Positions 8,270 through 17,525 of a stretch of 64,000 bases of DNA are shown piece by piece (the first letter of the stretch is position 1; each line of letters begins with the position of its first letter). Origin of the DNA: Exiguobacterium sp. AM39-5BH. GTDB lineage: Bacteria > Bacillota > Bacilli > Exiguobacteriales > Exiguobacteriaceae. The notes below the pieces were generated by a model, which was given only the letters and a program-made list of their open reading frames with translations, ran no database searches and had not been told where the DNA came from. The stretch lies in contig NZ_QSGS01000001.1 of NCBI RefSeq assembly GCF_003467445.1, forward strand, positions 372,001 through 436,000, given 5' to 3'. A program made the translations under genes and the position numbers.

Positions 8270-9972
8270 TGATACGCCGCAATAGCATCGTCACCAAGCT
8301 GTGGTTGACGATTCTCGTATTAGTCAGCCTTATCTTGTTCATCGTCTCCGTCTTGATGCTCGAGTTTTTCAACTCGTTCCATATCGATCAAGAGCGAGGC
8401 CATTTGGCCAAACTCGGCGGACAGGTCCAATCCGTGTTGCTTCAAGAAGGAGACGCATCGCGAACCGTCGATCAAATCATCGAAGTGTATGGTGCGAATT
8501 ATATATTAGAGAATGGCACGGTTCGTTCAAACTTCGGATCTGAAGTCGATGGACTTATGACTGAACTTGGTCGTCAAGACTGGGAAACGTATCAAGCCGT
8601 CGGAGAGACGTCGATTGGGAACTTCTCGTCGTTTGACGACCAAGCTGCGCTCGCATACCGGACGACATTCTCACTCGAAACAGCCGAGTATACGCTTTAT
8701 TTGATTGAACCGCTCGATGCGATCTCGAGTGCGAACGAAGGGGCCCGGACGATCATCTTTTGGACGGTCGCCTCGGCCATCATCGTCACCACCGTGTTCG
8801 CATTCTTCTTATCGACGCGTATCACGGCACCGCTCCGGGAGATGCGCGACGCCGTCAACAAGACAGGGGAAGGGCAGTTCGACTTGCGCCTCGTTCAGAA
8901 GTCGAACGACGAGATCGGCGAACTGGCCGGCTCGTTCAATGCGATGAGCAGTCAGCTGTCCACGTATGTGAACGCGCTCGATCGGGAACGGCTACAATTA
9001 GCTTCGATTTTACGGTCGATGGCTGATGGGGTCATCACGCTCGACCGCCATGCGAACATCATCGTGACGAATCCGCAAGCCCAACCGCTCCTCATTGACG
9101 AGCAACCGCACGAAGTCGTGTTGTCCCTCTATGAGGACGTCGTCGCCGGGGCACCGGAGAAGACGATTGAAGTGAAACAACACGACCATTATTACACATT
9201 GACCGTGACACCGCTCCTTGGCGAAGACGATTTCGAAGGGGCCGTCGTCGTCATCCGTGACACGACGGAGAACCATCGCCTCGACAAGATGCGGACCGAT
9301 TTCGTCGCCAACGTCAGCCATGAACTCCGGACCCCGCTCGTGACGCTTCAAGGCTATTCCGAGGCGATTATCGACGGCATGACCGAAAGCGATGACGCGA
9401 CGAAAGAATTCGCGTCGATCATCTATGACGAGTCACTCCGTCTCGCCCGTCTCGTCAACGATTTACTCGATTTGGCACGGATTGAATCAGGCAAAGAGAC
9501 GATGCAATTTACGACGTTCGACCTCGGTGAGTTTTTACCGCGCGTCATGCGCAAGTTCAACCAGATGGCGAACGAGAAAGGCATCGCCCTCTCGACTGAA
9601 GCACCGCGTCACTTGATTGAGGCGGACGGGGACCGATTGGAACAAGTGTTCACGAACTTGATCGGCAATGCCATCGCGCATACCGAGTCCGGCTCGATTC
9701 GAATCGAAGCAATCGAAGAAGAGACCGGCTTCGTGATTCGTCTGTCCGACACAGGCAGTGGCATCCCGAAAGAAGATTTACCGTTCGTGTTTGAACGGTT
9801 TTACAAAGCGGATAAAGCACGGACGAGCGGCGGCAAGGCGGGTACAGGAATTGGTCTCGCTATCGTAAAGAACGTCATCGATGCCCATCATGGGACGGTC
9901 GACGTCTCAAGCGTGCTCGACGAAGGGACGACGTTCACAATCCGTCTCCCGTACACGCAACCGCAGGCATAA
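8269..9972 (+). CDS. resE: Sensor histidine kinase ResE
   Basis: A 567-residue membrane kinase that phosphorylates ResD in response to redox or oxygen state. Two membrane segments (about 10-32 and 163-183) bracket an extracytoplasmic sensor. A HAMP linker (ITAPLREMRDAVN), a PAS-like domain (about 245-335), the HisKA helix with the phospho-accepting His351 in NVSHELRTP, and the HATPase domain with its N box (NLIGNAIAHT) and G boxes (DTGSGIPKED, GTGIGLAIVK) follow. The ATG at 8269 overlaps the resD stop (TGATGA); a GTG three bases upstream is an alternative. Coupled translation with ResD is likely. Confidence 0.93.
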   Translation: MIRRNSIVTKLWLTILVLVSLILFIVSVLMLEFFNSFHIDQERGHLAKLGGQVQSVLLQEGDASRTVDQIIEVYGANYILENGTVRSNFGSEVDGLMTELGRQDWETYQAVGETSIGNFSSFDDQAALAYRTTFSLETAEYTLYLIEPLDAISSANEGARTIIFWTVASAIIVTTVFAFFLSTRITAPLREMRDAVNKTGEGQFDLRLVQKSNDEIGELAGSFNAMSSQLSTYVNALDRERLQLASILRSMADGVITLDRHANIIVTNPQAQPLLIDEQPHEVVLSLYEDVVAGAPEKTIEVKQHDHYYTLTVTPLLGEDDFEGAVVVIRDTTENHRLDKMRTDFVANVSHELRTPLVTLQGYSEAIIDGMTESDDATKEFASIIYDESLRLARLVNDLLDLARIESGKETMQFTTFDLGEFLPRVMRKFNQMANEKGIALSTEAPRHLIEADGDRLEQVFTNLIGNAIAHTESGSIRIEAIEEETGFVIRLSDTGSGIPKEDLPFVFERFYKADKARTSGGKAGTGIGLAIVKNVIDAHHGTVDVSSVLDEGTTFTIRLPYTQPQA

Positions 9973-9974
9973 CG

Positions 9975-10005
9975 ACAATGGTGACTCCTATGGGTCACCA
10001 TTTGT
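9975..10005 (+). terminator. Hairpin between resE and the adenosyltransferase gene
   Basis: A stem of about 10 bp (ATGGTGAC / GTCACCAT) has no real T run (ATTTGTGG follows). It may be a partial terminator or an RNA-end stabiliser rather than a full stop. Confidence 0.4.
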
Positions 10006-10025
10006 GGCATAAAGGAGGAAATGAC

Positions 10026-10577
10026 ATGAAACTGTACACACGAGGCGGAGACAAAGGCGAGACGTCGCTCATCGGCGGACGCGTCTTGAAAGTTCATCCC
10101 CACATCCAAGCGATGGGGTTGTTAGACGAGCTGAACAGTCACATCGGTCTCGCGCTCGCCCATCAGACGGACGAGACGCTTCGTACCCAATTGACACGAA
10201 TCCAGCACGACTTGTTCGATCTCGGCTCGGAACTGATGTATAAACAAGACCCGCCGCAACAAGTCGATTTAGTGATCGTCACCGAACTTGAGACGTGGAT
10301 TGACGAGCTTGAAGCCAAATGTCCCGAGCTCGTCCGGTTCATTTTGCCGGGAGGCAGTCTCGGTGCGGCAAGCCTGCATGTGGCGCGCACCGTCTGTCGC
10401 CGTGTCGAACGAGAACTCCTCAATGTCGATGCGGCCGTCCGTCAACTCCCGTACTACAATCGTTTGAGTGATTACTTATTTACTGCGGCCCGTTACGCCA
10501 ACGTCGTGGTCGGTGTGGCCGACCAAGAATATGCCCGCGGTGCCGATGTCTTTAAACCGAAAAAGAAGAAGGAGTAG
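10026..10577 (+). CDS. ATP:cob(I)alamin adenosyltransferase, PduO type
   Basis: A 183-residue cytosolic enzyme that transfers the adenosyl group of ATP to cob(I)alamin to form coenzyme B12. The N-terminal motif KLYTRGGDKGETSLIGG is the PduO-type ATP-binding loop, and the C-terminal part has RTVCRRVERE and NRLSDYLFTAARYAN, both family signatures. AAAGGAGG lies upstream of the ATG at 10026. It stands alone between resE and ymfF with no cobalamin pathway genes nearby, so it probably serves salvage of imported B12. The last residues are a basic KPKKKKE tail. Confidence 0.92.
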   Translation: MKLYTRGGDKGETSLIGGRVLKVHPHIQAMGLLDELNSHIGLALAHQTDETLRTQLTRIQHDLFDLGSELMYKQDPPQQVDLVIVTELETWIDELEAKCPELVRFILPGGSLGAASLHVARTVCRRVERELLNVDAAVRQLPYYNRLSDYLFTAARYANVVVGVADQEYARGADVFKPKKKKE

Positions 10578-10585
10578 ATCCAGTT

Positions 10586-11824
10586 ATGAAAGGAATCGAA
10601 CAATTTCAACAGCGATTGCACTATTCGGTCTACCCGACCCAAAAATTCAAGACGACGACATGTCTCGTCTCCTTCGCGGCGCCATTGTCGCCTGAGACGA
10701 TTGCGGCCCGTGCTTTGTTGCCGTATGTGATGGAAAAGGCGACGGAAGCTTATCCGTCGATCGAACTGTTTCACACGCCGCTCGAACATTTATATGACGC
10801 GAGCCTGTACGCCGGAGCCTCAAAAGTCGGCAAAGAGCATATCATCCAGTTCCAGCTCGAAGTCGTGAATGATGAACTTGTCGGCGAACCGGTGCTCGCT
10901 GAGGCCATCAAACTGCTCGAGGAAGTGCTACTTCGTCCGAACGCCTATGACGGGGCGTTCCAACCGCTCATCGTTGAGCAAGAGGCCCGTCTCCAGCGTC
11001 AACGGATCGAATCGGTATACGATGACAAGATGCGCTTTGCCCAACAACGTCTGCAAGAGATGCTCGGCGGAGAACTCGCCATCCCATCGCTCGGGACACT
11101 TGACCAGTTGGAGCACGTGACAGCGCGGACGTTATTTAAGGCGTATGAGTCGATGATCCGTCACGACCGCGTCGATGTCTATGTCGTCGGGGACGTCAGT
11201 CGTGAACAAGTGACGGACGCGTTCGCCCCGCTCGAAGGGCTCGGAGAACGCCTCGTTCGGGAGTATCCTCAGCCGGTCGACCGTGAGTTTCAACGGCTCG
11301 AGGAACATCAAGCCATCAATCAGAGCAAGTTACACCTCGCCTATCAAGTCGACATCGACCCGAGAAGTGAGGATGCCGTCCGGATGCAAGTCGTCAACGG
11401 TCTGTTCGGCGGCTTTCCGCACTCGAAACTGTTCATGAACGTCCGGGAAAAAGAGAGTCTGGCCTATTACGCGGCCTCGCAGTATAGCTCGCTCAGCCGA
11501 ATGTTGTTCGTCTACGCAGGAATCGATGCCTCGAACCAGGCGAAGACCGAGGCGATTATCGCCGACCAACTAGCCGACCTTCAAGCCGGCACGTTCGAGG
11601 ATGAGACGCTCGAACAGACGAAAGCGATGCTTTATCATCAGCGTCGCCAACTCGGCGACAATCCGCGCCAACTCATCGCTTGGATGAGCGGTTCGGACAT
11701 CCGTCCGTTCTCGCTCGACGAAGAGATGGCGATCATCGAACGGACGTCGCGTCAAGACGTGGCCGCGCTTGCGAACCGCTTGACACTACAGGCCGTCTAT
11801 TGTTTAAAGGGGGAAACCGCATGA
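10586..11824 (+). CDS. ymfF: M16-family peptidase-like protein YmfF (EF-P modification-associated)
   Basis: A 412-residue M16 peptidase-fold protein. It lacks the zinc motif HxxEH, so it is expected to be the non-catalytic half of a heterodimer with YmfH, as in other paired M16 proteins. The segment VREKESLAYYAASQYSS, near residue 290, is the typical R/Y region of M16B partners. Current database naming links YmfF/YmfH to 5-aminopentanol modification of elongation factor P, because their genes adjoin ymfI; their direct role is not settled. The start at 10586 follows AGAAGGAG. The stop overlaps the ymfH start (ATGA). Confidence 0.85.
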   Translation: MKGIEQFQQRLHYSVYPTQKFKTTTCLVSFAAPLSPETIAARALLPYVMEKATEAYPSIELFHTPLEHLYDASLYAGASKVGKEHIIQFQLEVVNDELVGEPVLAEAIKLLEEVLLRPNAYDGAFQPLIVEQEARLQRQRIESVYDDKMRFAQQRLQEMLGGELAIPSLGTLDQLEHVTARTLFKAYESMIRHDRVDVYVVGDVSREQVTDAFAPLEGLGERLVREYPQPVDREFQRLEEHQAINQSKLHLAYQVDIDPRSEDAVRMQVVNGLFGGFPHSKLFMNVREKESLAYYAASQYSSLSRMLFVYAGIDASNQAKTEAIIADQLADLQAGTFEDETLEQTKAMLYHQRRQLGDNPRQLIAWMSGSDIRPFSLDEEMAIIERTSRQDVAALANRLTLQAVYCLKGETA

Positions 11825-13079
11825 AACTCGATTTTCCAAACGTCGGAGAGACGCTTCATCACACCGTCCTCAAGAACGGATTGAGGGTCTATTTATTGAA
11901 AAAGACCGGTTATGAGAAAACGTACGCCACGTTCACAACCAAATACGGGTCGATTGACCGTCGGTTCAAGCTAGAGGACTGGGTCGACGTACCAGACGGG
12001 ATCGCCCATTTTCTCGAGCATAAAATGTTTGAGAAAGAGGACGGCGATGTGTTCCAACAATTCGGACGCTCGGCGCCTCAGCGAACGCGTTCACGTCGTT
12101 CACTCGGACGGCATACTTGTTCGGTGCGACATCGAACGTCAGCGAGAACTTGAAGACATTAATCGACTTCGTCCAAGCGCCGTACTTTACGGAAGCGTCG
12201 GTCGAAAAAGAGAAAGGCATCATCGGCCAAGAGATTCAGATGTATCAAGACAATCCGGGTTGGCGGCTCTACTTTGGTTTGATTGAGGCGATGTATGCCG
12301 AACACCCGGTCAAAATCGATATCGCCGGGACGATCGACTCAATCAGTGCCATCACGGCGGACGATTTGTATCGTTGCCACCAAGCGTTCTATCATCCGAG
12401 TAACATGGTGCTGTTCGTCGTCGGGAATATCGACCCGGACGCCATCCTCGCAGAAATCACTGCCAATCAGGAGGCGAAGATTTTCCCACAACCGCTGTTG
12501 ACAGCGCGCGAAGCCATCGAGGAGCCGGAGACGGTGCATCTGGCCGAACGCATCATCGAGATGGACGTCTCCGTCCCGAAAGTGATGATCGGCTATAAAG
12601 ATACGCCGCTCGCCGGCAAGGATGGCATGAAGCAAGAACTCATCGTCGAACTTCTCATGCATGCCTTGTTCGACACGACGGCACCGCTCTATGCGGAACT
12701 GTATGCCGAAGGATTGATCGATGACGCGTTCTCGTTCGACTATACGTCAGAAGAGACGTTCGCCTTCGCCGTCTTGTCGATGGAGACGCCGCACGTCGAC
12801 ATGTTCGTCGACCGCATCACGTCCGCCCTCGAGCGTCCGCTCGAACTTGGCGCCGAGACGCTCGACCGCAAGAAGCGCATGATGAAAGGGCAGTTTTTGA
12901 AGGCGCTCAACTCACCTGAGTTCATCGCCAACCAGTTTTCACGCTATGCGCTCAGCGGCGGGAACATGTTCGACATCCCTGATCTGCTCGATGCGATTTC
13001 ACTCGACGATCTGTACGCCGCGTATGACCGTCTCTTCCAAGCCGATCACCGGACCGTCTGCATCGTCAAGAAGCCGTGA
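11821..13079 (+). CDS. ymfH: M16-family zinc peptidase YmfH (frame broken once)
   Basis: The catalytic partner of YmfF, about 420 residues once repaired. The zinc motif HFLEH stands at residues 63-67 with KMFEKEDGD after it. The reading frame is broken near 12069. The first frame runs from 11821 to a stop at 12153, while the conserved continuation LGASANAFTSF begins in another frame directly after FGR. One missing C in CGC(C)TCGGC restores a continuous protein, which is why I treat it as one gene with a probable sequencing error. The start overlaps ymfF by four bases and the end overlaps the GTG of ymfI by four, consistent with one tightly coupled operon. Confidence 0.85.
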
Positions 13080-13771
13080 CGACGCTCATCACGGGAGCGA
13101 GCGGGGCAATCGGTCGTGCCGTCGCCCTGTTGTTCCGGGACGATGACCTTATCTTGCAGGCGCATACGCAGGCGGAGACGCTCCTTGCGTTCGTCGCGAG
13201 CGAAGGACTGACGGCTGACGTCGTCACGTGTGACCTCGATGATGTGGCCGGGCTCGAGGCTTGGCTCGACACACTCGGACCGGTCGACCGCATCATTCAC
13301 GTCGCCGGCAATCATGCATACGGGTTGCTCGTCGACCAGTCGCTCCTCGAACTCGATCGGCTGTATCGAATCCATGTCCGCTCGATGGTCCGGCTCGTGC
13401 AACACGTCGTCGGGCAGAAAGCGTACGACCGCCCCCTAGATATCGTCGTCGTCTCGAGCGTCTGGGGTGAGGTCGGTGCAGCCGGGGAAGTCCTCTACTC
13501 GACGGTCAAGGCCGCCCAGCTCGGATTCGTCAAAGCGTTCGCCCGTGAGGCGGGACCGTTCCATGTCCGCATCAATGCGGTCACGCCGGGGTGGATTGAC
13601 ACCCCGATGAATGATACGGTAGAAGAGACGAAACAAACCGCCCGTGAGGAGATACCGCTCGGCCGGTTAGGGGGGGCGGAGGAAGTGGCAGAGACGATTC
13701 GCTTCCTTTGTTCTCCGGCAGCCGCTTATATGACCGGCAGCGTCCTACGTATTGACGGCGGTTGGGTGTGA
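13076..13771 (+). CDS. ymfI: SDR-family reductase YmfI (EF-P 5-aminopentanone reductase)
   Basis: A 231-residue short-chain dehydrogenase/reductase. The nucleotide loop TGASGAIG lies at 6-13, the catalytic Ser-Tyr-Lys set is visible (VVVSSVWGE, then YSTVK), and the C-terminus GSVLRIDGGWV is the usual SDR ending. In B. subtilis YmfI reduces the 5-aminopentanone on EF-P Lys32 to 5-aminopentanol, which affects polyproline translation and motility. The order ymfF-ymfH-ymfI is kept here. The GTG start overlaps the ymfH stop (GTGA). Confidence 0.88.
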   Translation: MTTLITGASGAIGRAVALLFRDDDLILQAHTQAETLLAFVASEGLTADVVTCDLDDVAGLEAWLDTLGPVDRIIHVAGNHAYGLLVDQSLLELDRLYRIHVRSMVRLVQHVVGQKAYDRPLDIVVVSSVWGEVGAAGEVLYSTVKAAQLGFVKAFAREAGPFHVRINAVTPGWIDTPMNDTVEETKQTAREEIPLGRLGGAEEVAETIRFLCSPAAAYMTGSVLRIDGGWV

Positions 13772-13868
13772 AACTTTGTCGATTCGGTTGAAACGAGTTC
13801 TTTTCAATTCTTCTAAAATAATTTAGAATGAACAAGGTAGCAAGCACACGTCAGAAAGGATGGACGAG

Positions 13869-14643
13869 ATGGATCATAAGTTCGAAGAATGGTATCTCGA
13901 ATATGAACTTTGCCAAAATCGGCCCGGTATCCTAGGTGATATCGCCTCACTGATGGGGATGCTTCAAATCTCAATCGTGACGATCAACGGTGTCGATCTT
14001 CAGCGTCGTGGCATGTTGTTAAAGGCTCCGGCCGCGGATCACGTTCATCGTCTGGAACATATTTGCGCAAATGGAAGCCATCGTTGTCATCAAGCTCAGG
14101 CGTCCGAAGCTTCGTGACCGGATCGCGATTCGGCATGGACGCTACATCGAGCACGACAATGATGACAAGAAGACGTTCAAATTCGTCCGCGAGGACTTAG
14201 GTGTCCTCGTCGACTTCGTCGCGGAGCTGATGAAAGAAGAACGGCACTTATTGATTGGCGTACGGGGCAATCCTCGTGTCGGGAAGACCGAGTCAATTGT
14301 TGCAGCGAGCGTCTGTGCGAACAAGCGCTGGCTCTTCTTGTCATCGACGCTCATGAAGCAGACGGTGCGGACGTCGCTGTTCGAAGAAGAACGCGAAGGA
14401 GACCACGTCTACATCATCGACGGTGCTGTCTCGACGCGGACGATGGATGAACGCCATCGTCAACTGATTCGAGAAGTCATGCGGTTGCCGTCCGTGAAAG
14501 TCATTGAGCATCCGGACCTATACGTGCGCAACACCGATTGCGTGTTCGAAGACTTTGATTACATCATCGAACTGAGGAACTCACAAGATGAGGAGATTAT
14601 CATTCCTCAAGAGACACATCGTGAGGCAGAATGGTTTGAATAA
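13869..14643 (+). CDS. ymfK: DUF3388 family protein YmfK (ACT-like plus P-loop; frame broken once)
   Basis: About 258 residues if repaired. The N-terminal part (NRPGILGDIASLMGMLQIS) looks like an ACT-type ligand-binding domain. The C-terminal part carries a Walker-A-like loop GNPRVGKTES followed by IVAASVCANKRWLF. The combination is the DUF3388 family, of unknown function. The frame shifts around 14057-14063: the first frame stops at 14117 while homologous sequence continues as IFAQMEAIVVIKL. Loss of an AT dinucleotide from CATATATTT would explain it. The ATG at 13869 follows AAAGGATGG. It lies between ymfI and rodZ, as in B. subtilis. Confidence 0.8.
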
Positions 14644-14670
14644 CTACTTGAATGGAAGGTGTGGACCCCT

Positions 14671-15543
14671 GTGACAGAACTAGGGACTTTTTTGAAACAA
14701 AGGCGTGAGGCGAGCGGTTTGACGCTCGACCAAATTCAGCAGACGACGAAGATTCAAAAACGCTATATCATCGCGATCGAGGAAGGTGATTATAAAAATC
14801 TCCCTGGTTCGTTCTATGCACGGGCGTTCATTAAAACGTATGCCGAATCGTTAGGGCTCGATGTCGATGAACTGTACGAAACGTATGCGAAAGACTTGCC
14901 GAAAATCGAGCCGCAACCGACCGTTCAACTATCGCGAAAGCAAACCTATTCGAAAGCGTCCGAGACGTCGAGCCGCGTGTCGCGTTGGGTACCAAAAGTG
15001 ATGCTCGTGCTCGTCGCCTTCCTGTTGATGACGGCCGTCTATTATGTCGTCCGAAACCTTGATTTCGGTGACCAAAACACGTCACCGGCTGAACAGACGA
15101 ACTCGGGTGTGACGATCGATCAAAACAAGGATGTACCCGAAGAAGAGCCGGTCGAGGAAGAACCGGTTACGGAAGAACCGGTCGAAGAAGCGCCAGTAGA
15201 AGAGAAGGGGCCGATCGCGGTCGCGACGACAAACGGCGCAGACCTCACGTATGAAATTGCGACAGCCGATAAATTGACGACGGAAATCCATGTGAAAAAG
15301 TCGCCATCGACATACGTCGGCGTTCGTGACACATCGCTCGAGGGTCCTTTCCTCGCACCGGAATATCCGAACCAGTCCAAGCAAAACCCGATCGTCATCG
15401 AAGACGCGGAGACGGATACGCTTCGCATCCGAATCGGCTTGATCGGTGGGGTCGAGAAAATCGTTGTCAATGGCCGCGAACTTGAACTAGCAGATTCGCC
15501 GGTCACACAAAATATATTTGTAAAGAGAGTCGACGCAGAATAA
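14671..15543 (+). CDS. rodZ: RodZ-like cell-shape protein with Cro-type HTH (YmfM)
   Basis: A 290-residue single-pass membrane protein. A cytosolic helix-turn-helix domain (about 3-68, LGTFLKQRREASGLTLDQI) links to MreB in the RodZ family. A basic stretch leads to one membrane helix (about 109-131), then an acidic linker of repeated EEPV units (about 150-180), then a beta-rich C-terminal domain (about 185-290, DUF4115-like). It is expected to tie the MreB cytoskeleton to the elongation machinery. GAAGGTG precedes the GTG start at 14671; a GTG at 14659 lies within that site. It is followed 31 bases later by pgsA. Confidence 0.87.
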   Translation: MTELGTFLKQRREASGLTLDQIQQTTKIQKRYIIAIEEGDYKNLPGSFYARAFIKTYAESLGLDVDELYETYAKDLPKIEPQPTVQLSRKQTYSKASETSSRVSRWVPKVMLVLVAFLLMTAVYYVVRNLDFGDQNTSPAEQTNSGVTIDQNKDVPEEEPVEEEPVTEEPVEEAPVEEKGPIAVATTNGADLTYEIATADKLTTEIHVKKSPSTYVGVRDTSLEGPFLAPEYPNQSKQNPIVIEDAETDTLRIRIGLIGGVEKIVVNGRELELADSPVTQNIFVKRVDAE

Positions 15544-15574
15544 GTTGACTCTCCTTCTAGAGGAGGAGTTCTCG

Positions 15575-16153
15575 ATGAACCTACCTAACCGCTTGACGAT
15601 GTTACGGGTGTTGCTCATCCCCGTGTTCGTCGTCTTGCTCGCCGTAGATTTTGATTGGGGAGACATCGCTTTCCTCGGAGCGGACGTTCCTCTCCATCAA
15701 TTCATCGCCGGCGTCGTGTTCACGATTGCCGCTATCACTGATTGGCTTGACGGGCATCTCGCCCGCAAGCACAACTTGGTCACTAACTTCGGAAAGTTCA
15801 TGGACCCGCTCGCTGACAAACTACTCGTCACGGCGGCGCTTGTCCTTCTCGTCGAGATGGACCTTGTCGCGGCATGGGTCGTCGTCGTCATTCTCTCGCG
15901 TGAGTTCGCGGTGACAGGACTGCGCCTAGTAGCTGCTGACGAAGGGATTGTCGTGGCTGCAGGGAAGTCAGGCAAAGCGAAGACATGGGTCCAGCTCTTT
16001 GCCATCATTTTTCTGCTGTTCGGCAACCCGATTTTCAGTTATGTCGGCATCCCGTTCGGCGAATGGGCGATGTGGCTCGCGCTCGTCTTGACGATTTACT
16101 CAGGGGCCGAATATTTCGCACAAAACTATAAGATCATTGTAAAGTCGATGTAA
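15575..16153 (+). CDS. pgsA: CDP-diacylglycerol-glycerol-3-phosphate 3-phosphatidyltransferase
   Basis: A 192-residue integral membrane enzyme that makes phosphatidylglycerol-phosphate, the committed step to phosphatidylglycerol and cardiolipin. The CDP-alcohol phosphatidyltransferase signature D-x2-DG-x2-AR-x8-G-x3-D-x3-D is complete in DWLDGHLARKHN followed by FGKFMDPLADK. Several hydrophobic helices follow. Start: AGGAGGAG lies before the ATG at 15575; an in-frame ATG-like start at 15545 would add ten residues. The gene is last before a strong terminator and precedes cinA-recA, as in B. subtilis. Confidence 0.93.
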   Translation: MNLPNRLTMLRVLLIPVFVVLLAVDFDWGDIAFLGADVPLHQFIAGVVFTIAAITDWLDGHLARKHNLVTNFGKFMDPLADKLLVTAALVLLVEMDLVAAWVVVVILSREFAVTGLRLVAADEGIVVAAGKSGKAKTWVQLFAIIFLLFGNPIFSYVGIPFGEWAMWLALVLTIYSGAEYFAQNYKIIVKSM

Positions 16154-16165
16154 CCATCGGCATAG

Positions 16166-16203
16166 ACGAGTTGTTCAGCTTGGCCGAACAACTCGTTTTT
16201 TTA
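16166..16203 (+). terminator. Terminator after pgsA
   Basis: A perfect 11-bp stem (ACGAGTTGTTC / GAACAACTCGT) is followed by seven T residues. Confidence 0.9.
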
Positions 16204-16222
16204 TTGGGGGGGAGGAATTTGG

Positions 16223-17449
16223 ATGAAACGCACCGAAATCATTGCGGTAGGTTCTGAACTGCTCTTAGGGGAAATCACGAACACGAACGCCCGTTACTTA
16301 TCAGAACAGCTCTCGAAATACGGCTTGTCCGTGCTGTATCATGTAGTCGTCGGAGATAACGAGGAACGTTTGCGAGCGACGCTCGAACAAGCGCGAGCCC
16401 GGAGCGAATTTATCATCGTCACCGGCGGGCTCGGGCCGACGGCGGACGATATCACGAAGACGACACTCTCCGACGTACTCGGCCGTCCATTGATTCGTGA
16501 CGAGGCTTCGCTCCAGACGATTCGTCGTTTCGTTGCCTCGCGCGGACGCGAGCCGAACGAAGGGGACGCGCGTCAAGCCGACATCTTGACCGGGGCCGAA
16601 GTGCTCACCAACCCGGTCGGTCTCGCGCCCGGCATGTGGATTGAGGACGAACCGACATGGCTGTTGTTACCAGGTGTCCCGTGGGAGATGAAAGCAATCG
16701 TCGACGCCACGTTCCCAGAAAAATTCGGCGGGATGACCATCGTCTCTGAATCGTTGCGCTTTTATGAAATCGGCGAGTCGGCGCTCGACGCGGCCGTCGC
16801 CGATTTGATGACCGGGTCGAACCCGACGGTCGCGCCGTACGCCGAATCGGGCGAGGCACGTCTGCGCATCAGCGTCCGCGCCGATACCGAGACCGAGGCG
16901 CGACAGATGATTGACCGGATGAAACAAGAAATTTTGGCCCGGGTCGGCCGTTATTATTTCGGTTCGGACGACGATACGCTCGCCACACGGCTGATTCACG
17001 AGCTCCAGGCGTGCCAGGCGACGCTGTCGATTGCCGAATCGCTCACGGGCGGTCAAGCCCAAGCGATGCTCACGGCGGTTCCAGGGGCTTCCTCGGTGTT
17101 CAAGGGCGGGGTCGTCACATACTCCGACGAGCTAAAAAATAGGTTTTTAGGGGTGTCGCTTGTTACAATTGAGTCACACTCGGTCGTCTCAAAAGAAGTC
17201 GCCTTTGAAATGATCCTCGGTCTGACGCGTCAGACCGGAACGGATTATGGGCTGGCGTTCACCGGCGAGGCCGGCCCGACGTCAAGTTCGGGTCAACCGG
17301 TCGGAAAAGTGTTCATCGGCATCCGGTCACCGGACGGGATTGACGTGATTGAACGTGATTACCCGCATCAAGAGCGGCATGTCATTCAGGCTCGCGCGAC
17401 GAAAGATGGAATGTGGGCGCTCCTGCAACAAATGAAAAAAGGCGAATAA
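16223..17449 (+). CDS. cinA: CinA family competence/damage-inducible protein
   Basis: A 408-residue two-domain protein. The N-terminal MoCF-biosynthesis-like domain (about 1-170) starts with EIIAVGSELLLGEITN and contains TGGLGPTADDIT. The C-terminal CinA domain (about 250-405) carries IAESLTGGQ and GKVFIG. Proteins of this type act as NMN deamidase and/or ADP-ribose pyrophosphatase and are co-expressed with recA in competent Gram-positives. GGGGGGAGG precedes the ATG. The stop codon lies inside the LexA box of the recA promoter. Confidence 0.92.
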   Translation: MKRTEIIAVGSELLLGEITNTNARYLSEQLSKYGLSVLYHVVVGDNEERLRATLEQARARSEFIIVTGGLGPTADDITKTTLSDVLGRPLIRDEASLQTIRRFVASRGREPNEGDARQADILTGAEVLTNPVGLAPGMWIEDEPTWLLLPGVPWEMKAIVDATFPEKFGGMTIVSESLRFYEIGESALDAAVADLMTGSNPTVAPYAESGEARLRISVRADTETEARQMIDRMKQEILARVGRYYFGSDDDTLATRLIHELQACQATLSIAESLTGGQAQAMLTAVPGASSVFKGGVVTYSDELKNRFLGVSLVTIESHSVVSKEVAFEMILGLTRQTGTDYGLAFTGEAGPTSSSGQPVGKVFIGIRSPDGIDVIERDYPHQERHVIQARATKDGMWALLQQMKKGE

Positions 17450-17456
17450 ACGTTCG
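17443..17456. promoter_or_regulatory. LexA box upstream of recA
   Basis: CGAATAAACGTTCG matches 13 of 14 positions of the Gram-positive SOS consensus CGAACRNRYGTTYG. It overlaps the last codons of cinA and lies nine bases before the recA -35 element, so LexA bound here would cover the promoter. Confidence 0.85.
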
Positions 17457-17464
17457 CAAAAAAC

Positions 17465-17493
17465 TTGTGTATCGTCTTCGCTTCGCTTATAAT
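17465..17493 (+). promoter_or_regulatory. SigmaA promoter of recA
   Basis: TTGTGT (17465-17470), a 17-bp spacer and a perfect TATAAT (17488-17493), followed by AAAGGAGG and the recA start. Confidence 0.8.
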
Positions 17494-17525
17494 GAAAGTA
17501 TCAATCAAAGGAGGCTCATTAATCT

